Positions 20,550 to 24,299 of a stretch of DNA of 24,299 nt are shown here, one piece after another. The DNA is from Azoarcus sp. GTDB lineage: Bacteria > Pseudomonadota > Gammaproteobacteria > Burkholderiales > Rhodocyclaceae. Location: the NCBI GenBank assembly GCA_031282905.1, contig JAITCV010000048.1:1-24299 (forward strand), written 5' to 3'. Position 1 is the stretch's first letter; the number at the start of each line of letters is the position of its first letter. The position numbers and the translations under genes are program-made. Below the pieces are notes generated by a model that saw only the letters and a list, made by a program, of their open reading frames with translations, ran no database searches and was not told the DNA's origin.

Positions 20550-21241
20550 GCGTCCGCCGCCGCCAGTTCGGCGCGCAGGCGTGCGATGATGGTGTCGTAG
20601 CGATGCGGGTCGCCAGCGTTGCCCGCGCCGAACACCGCCGATCCGGCAACAAAAGTATCCGCGCCGGCGCGGGCGATGGCGGCAATGTTGTCGGCTTTTA
20701 CACCGCCATCGACTTCGAGCAGGATTTCGCGCCCGCTCTCTTTTTCATGGGCATCAAGCCGCGCGCGGACGGCGGCGAGCTTGGCAAGCGTTGCCGGGAT
20801 GAACGCCTGCCCGCCGAAACCGGGATTCACGCTCATCAGCAAGACGAGGTCGAGCCTGTCCATCACATGATCGAGATGATGCAAGGGCGTGGCCGGGTTG
20901 AAGACCAGCCCGGCCTGCGCGCCGCCGTCCCGGATCAGCGCCAGGCTGCGGTCGATGTGCTCGGAAGCTTCGGGATGGAAAGAAATGATGTCCGCGCCGG
21001 CCGCGATGAAATCGCCGATGAGCCGGTCGACCGGCTTCACCATCAGGTGTACATCGATCGGCGCTTTCGTCAGCGGGCGGATTGCCTCGCAGACCAGCGG
21101 GCCGATGGTGAGATTGGGCACATAATGGTTGTCCATCACATCGAAATGAATCCAGTCCGCGCCAGCGGCGATCACGTATTCCACTTCCTCGCCAAGGCGG
21201 GCGAAATTGGCGGAAAGCAGACTGGGTGCGAGACGGTACAT
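20546..21241 (-). CDS. rpe: Ribulose-phosphate 3-epimerase
   Basis: Rpe interconverts ribulose 5-phosphate and xylulose 5-phosphate in the pentose phosphate (and Calvin) pathway. The product is 231 aa, a TIM barrel with APSLLSANFARLGEEV at the start, the first catalytic/metal Asp in WIHFDVMDNHYVPN, the metal-site region LVLLMSVNPGFGGQAFI, and the second catalytic Asp in LLEVDGGVKADN. I chose ATG 21241 (MYRLAPSLLSA) because it matches the family; the frame stays open upstream to 21280. Its ribosome-binding site is weak. It is first of the rpe-gph pair. Confidence 0.97.
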   Translation of the reverse strand: MYRLAPSLLSANFARLGEEVEYVIAAGADWIHFDVMDNHYVPNLTIGPLVCEAIRPLTKAPIDVHLMVKPVDRLIGDFIAAGADIISFHPEASEHIDRSLALIRDGGAQAGLVFNPATPLHHLDHVMDRLDLVLLMSVNPGFGGQAFIPATLAKLAAVRARLDAHEKESGREILLEVDGGVKADNIAAIARAGADTFVAGSAVFGAGNAGDPHRYDTIIARLRAELAAADA

Positions 21242-21417
21242 GAGGATAACATCCAGAAGTTGTGACAAAGCGGGAGGCAAAAGTACCTGATACGGCTCGC
21301 GCGCGTCAAAACATAATAGAAAACCGCCGCGTTAAGCGGTATTCTTCCAAGTTTAACGGGTGTCGTGTCGCATACGTTTGCGTTTGCGCTTGCCCGGTAA
21401 CCACGGATTGAAATGAC

Positions 21418-23379
21418 ATGACTCTGGCCGAACAGTTTTCAGCTTACAGCCGCTGGCGCGGTGAAACGATCGATGCGGTACAGCAATTGCGCAGTTGGCT
21501 CGTCCGTAATGAGCTCTGCGACGCGCAGTCCAGCTTGCGGCTGCACTACCTGATCGAACGCCTGCGCGAAGACAAGCTCAACATCGCCTTTGTCGCTGAA
21601 TATTCCCGTGGCAAATCCGAACTGATCAACGCGATCTTCTTTTCCGACTTTGGCGACCGTATCCTGCCCTCGAGCACGGGGCGAACGACGATGTGTCCCA
21701 CCGAACTGCATTGGTCACCGGATGCCGAACCGGAATTGCGCCTACTGCCGATCAGCACCCGCATGCGCCCCGAACCCATGAGCGAACTCAGGCAAGAGGC
21801 GGATTTGTGGACCGTGGTGCCGCTCGATTCCGCTTCGGCTGCCTGCTTGCAGGCGGCGCTGGCGCGTGTGAGCGAAGTGATGCGGATCACCTGCGACGAG
21901 GCCGTGCGCCTGGGCTTCAAGATCGACGCCAGCGGAGAGAGCGGGCTCAAACCCGGGGGGGACGGCCTGGTCGAAGTCCCAAGCTGGCGTCATGCAATGA
22001 TCCAGTTCCCCCATCCACTGCTCGAACAAGGCCTGGTGGTGCTCGACACGCCGGGACTCAACGCGATCGGCGCCGAGCCCGATCTCACCTTGTCGTTGTT
22101 GCCCAACGCCCACGCCGTGCTTTTCATCCTGGCCGCGGACACCGGCGTGACCCAAAGCGACATGGCGGTATGGCGCGATTACGTCAGCATGGGCGGCGCG
22201 CAACGGAAAGGGCGCATGGTCGTGCTCAACAAGATCGATGGCCTGTGGGATGGCCTGCGCGACGAAGCGCGGATCGATGCCGAAATCGAGCATCAGGTAC
22301 GTTCCGTGGCCGAAACGCTCAACATCGGCGCGGATGCGATTTTTCCGGTATCGGCGCAGAAAGGGCTGGTGGCCCGGGTCAGCGGCGACCACGCGCTGCT
22401 CGAAAAAAGCCGCCTGCCCCGGCTGGAGAATGCGCTCGCCAACGATCTGTTGCCCACCAAACAGGAAATCGTACGCGACAACACCCTGGCGGAAACCCAG
22501 GATATGATCGAACAAATCGCGGCGCTATTGCTGGCGCGCATGAAAGGCGTGCGCGAACAGGTGAAAGAACTGACCGATCTGCGCGGCAAGAACCAAAGCG
22601 TCATCGAATACATGATGCACAAGATTCGCACCGAGAAAGATGAATTCGAACAAGGGCTGAAGAAATACTACGCCGTGCGTTCGATATTCTCGGATATGTC
22701 CAATAAACTGCTCGCCCATCTGGGGCTGGACAAATTGCGCGACGAAACCCGCAAGACCCGCGACGCCATGCTCGAAGCGAATTTCTCCACTGGCCTGCTC
22801 ACGGCGATGAAGGCTTTCTTTGCCAGCGTGCGCGCCAATCTCGACAATTCCGCAACGGAAATTGCCGAAATCACCCGCATGCTCGACTCCATGTACCGTC
22901 GCTTCAGTGTCGAGCACGGGCTCAAACTGGCCGCGCCCGGTACCTTTTCAACCCGCCGCTACGCCAATGAATTGAAACGCCTCGAAAAAGCCATCGACAG
23001 CCAATTCAATACCACCCTGGTGCTGGTGACGACCGAAAAGCATGTGCTGACGCAAAAGTTTTTCGAAACCGTGGCGGCGCAGACGCGACGTACTTTCGAG
23101 TTGGCGAACCGCGACGTCGAGCAATGGCTGCGCGCCGTCATGGCACCGCTCGAAATCCAGGTAAGGGAATACCAGTTGCAGTTGAAGCGACGGCTGGAAA
23201 GCGTCAAACGCATCCACCAAGCCGCCCACACGCTGGAAGACCGCGTCGAGGAACTGCAACAGGCCGAAAATGGCGTACTGACGCAACTCAACGAATTGAA
23301 GGCGTTGCAAACCCGCCTCCACCACGCGCTGGGCTTGCCCGCGGACCACGAGAGCAACAAGCAGCCAGTGGCGGCATGA
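21418..23379 (+). CDS. Dynamin-like large GTPase
   Basis: The product is 653 aa. G1 is AEYSRGKSELINAIF (residues 60-74) with Lys66-Ser67 intact, but the first Gly of GxxxxGKS is Ala60. G2 is the Thr pair in GRTTMCPTEL, G3 is DTPG (210-213) and G4 is NKID (271-274). After the GTPase domain come ~300 residues of strongly helical, charged sequence with coiled-coil character (for example 590-635, with RRLESVKRIHQAAHTLEDRV), as in the stalk of bacterial dynamin-like proteins. Members of this superfamily act on membranes; the role of this subfamily is not known to me. It is divergent from rpe and convergent with the WD40 gene. I recall the AEYSRGKSELINAIF form as conserved in betaproteobacteria. 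Confidence 0.88.
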   Translation: MTLAEQFSAYSRWRGETIDAVQQLRSWLVRNELCDAQSSLRLHYLIERLREDKLNIAFVAEYSRGKSELINAIFFSDFGDRILPSSTGRTTMCPTELHWSPDAEPELRLLPISTRMRPEPMSELRQEADLWTVVPLDSASAACLQAALARVSEVMRITCDEAVRLGFKIDASGESGLKPGGDGLVEVPSWRHAMIQFPHPLLEQGLVVLDTPGLNAIGAEPDLTLSLLPNAHAVLFILAADTGVTQSDMAVWRDYVSMGGAQRKGRMVVLNKIDGLWDGLRDEARIDAEIEHQVRSVAETLNIGADAIFPVSAQKGLVARVSGDHALLEKSRLPRLENALANDLLPTKQEIVRDNTLAETQDMIEQIAALLLARMKGVREQVKELTDLRGKNQSVIEYMMHKIRTEKDEFEQGLKKYYAVRSIFSDMSNKLLAHLGLDKLRDETRKTRDAMLEANFSTGLLTAMKAFFASVRANLDNSATEIAEITRMLDSMYRRFSVEHGLKLAAPGTFSTRRYANELKRLEKAIDSQFNTTLVLVTTEKHVLTQKFFETVAAQTRRTFELANRDVEQWLRAVMAPLEIQVREYQLQLKRRLESVKRIHQAAHTLEDRVEELQQAENGVLTQLNELKALQTRLHHALGLPADHESNKQPVAA

Positions 23380-23418
23380 ACATTGCGGGCGTTCGCGCAT
23401 TTGGCATGTCTTTTCCAG

Positions 23419-24299
23419 TTAATCCCGCAGACGCCAGCGCGTTTCAAATTCGGCGTCGACCGGGCGGAATTCCAGCTTGCGAGTGAGCACGAAATGTTCG
23501 GCGCCGCCGCAACGGTAGTGTCCGTCCGGGTAGAGGACGAGCCAGCCATCGCGGTAGGGATGAATCCTGTAATGCGCCGCGCTTGTTTCGGTATCCCAAA
23601 GATAAAAATGTGCGCCGCAAATCGTGAGCAGCCGTTTGCCATCCGGCGAGAGCGCGGCAAATTTTCCTTCCAATTCCAGTGTTCGCAATAGTTTACCGGT
23701 CGCGGCATCCCACAGGCAGACCTTGTTCCATTCGCCGCTTCCAATCAGGAAGCGTCCATCTTCCGAAAAAACAACGGATTCGATTTTCCGCTCGCTTTCA
23801 AGCTGGAACAGTTCTTTGCCCGTTTTGGCATCCCACACACGAGTCGTCTTGTCGCCGGAAGCGGTCAGGATACGCTGGGCATCCAGGGAAAAGGCGAGCC
23901 AATGAATCTTGTCTCGATGCCCGTCAAGGCGCAGGATTTTTTTGCCGGTTGCGGCATTCCACAGGAATGCGGAGTAAATTTTGCTGCCATGAACATAGAG
24001 CATGTGACCGCGAAATTCCCTGCGAACGCGCGAATTTGCCTGCCAGGCTTCGACTCCCGCCAGGACATGACGGCCATCCGGTGAAAAAGCGACGCAGTTG
24101 ATGTGTTCCGGCCGCTCCGCCGTGATATCAAAATATTCTAAACGGGTATGCAGTTCCCGGAGCGGCGGGAGGCTTTCGGCACAATCTTCCATCCGCAGAA
24201 TTTCCTCGCCACTGGCGACATCCAGCAGGGCAACAATATTGTCTGCAAAACTCACCAATACCCGCTGTCCATCTGGAGAAAAATCCAGGGCGGAGATTT
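23419..24299 (-). CDS. WD40-repeat protein, 3' part
   Basis: The reading frame runs off the right end of the window (upstream codons read ISALDFSPDGQRVLVSFADN), so the gene starts beyond it; an in-frame TTG at 24258 lies inside the protein. About 293 residues are present. Repeated WD40 blades are visible as (F/L)SPDG(R/K) followed ~20 residues later by WDAATGK, for example LAFSLDAQRILTASGDK then TRVWDAKTGKELFQLE, and SEDGRFLIGSGEWNKVCLWD. The end departs from the repeat (GWLVLYPDGHYRCGGAEHF), a closing block I associate with large bacterial WD40 proteins that carry other N-terminal domains. The missing N-terminus would decide the function. Confidence 0.9.
   Translation of the reverse strand, partial: ISALDFSPDGQRVLVSFADNIVALLDVASGEEILRMEDCAESLPPLRELHTRLEYFDITAERPEHINCVAFSPDGRHVLAGVEAWQANSRVRREFRGHMLYVHGSKIYSAFLWNAATGKKILRLDGHRDKIHWLAFSLDAQRILTASGDKTTRVWDAKTGKELFQLESERKIESVVFSEDGRFLIGSGEWNKVCLWDAATGKLLRTLELEGKFAALSPDGKRLLTICGAHFYLWDTETSAAHYRIHPYRDGWLVLYPDGHYRCGGAEHFVLTRKLEFRPVDAEFETRWRLRD

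Noticed and set aside
21327..21356. Possible hairpin ACCGC/GCGGT between rpe and the dynamin-like gene
   Set aside because: The stem is only 5 bp with a loop of 8 bases and a poor T tail; I see no convincing signal in the 21242-21417 gap.

Overview
The window is GC-rich chromosomal DNA from a nitrogen-fixing betaproteobacterium, probably Rhodocyclales or a near relative. The reasons are a NifA/sigma-54 controlled nifB operon, glnE divergent from a long YhdP/AsmA gene, rpmB-rpmG, rpe-gph, and protein sequences that read like Azoarcus/Dechloromonas-type homologues. The placement rests on remembered protein families, not on a search.

Positions 1-1660: the 3' end of a DUF2269 membrane protein gene and its terminator, then about 1.1 kb of gene-poor, partly AT-rich DNA up to a tRNA-Leu(CAA). 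Next to the tRNA 3' end lies a small ORF in which a tyrosine-recombinase N-terminus is joined in frame to a BrnA/DUF4415-like antitoxin tail, and a run of AGTGGT-type hexamers at 10-bp steps. I read this as the scar of an integrative element.

Positions 1663-12840: core genes. queA-tgt (queuosine tRNA modification) are on the plus strand. On the minus strand are a conserved protein of unknown function (318 aa), a CYTH-domain protein, and glnE (glutamine synthetase adenylyltransferase) two bases upstream of the CYTH gene. yhdP lies divergent from glnE on the plus strand and ends at a clear terminator. A MaoC-like hydratase follows on the minus strand.

Positions 13034-14840: rpmB-rpmG (rpmG is only 55 aa), a decayed ISNCY-like transposase fragment just upstream of rpmB, and a GNAT-toxin/short-antitoxin pair.

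Positions 14839-18177: the nif operon, transcribed leftward: nifB - 2[4Fe-4S] ferredoxin (fdxN) - ArsC-like nitrogenase-associated protein - [2Fe-2S] ferredoxin - nifQ. These genes make NifB-co and deliver molybdenum for FeMo-co. Upstream of nifB are a near-perfect -24/-12 promoter and three TGT-N10-ACA NifA sites. No nifHDK or nifEN is in the window.

Positions 18178-19875: a hairpin-rich intergenic element, then a three-gene leftward unit: a 90-aa helical protein, a second ribosomal protein S4 that reads more like the cyanobacterial/plastid type than the betaproteobacterial one, and a 69-aa helical protein. Upstream are a strong leader hairpin and a Fur-like box. This unit is the least explained part of the window.

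Positions 19875-24299: rpe-gph (overlapping ATGA), a dynamin-like large GTPase on the plus strand, and the 3' part of a WD40-repeat protein gene on the minus strand that runs off the right end.
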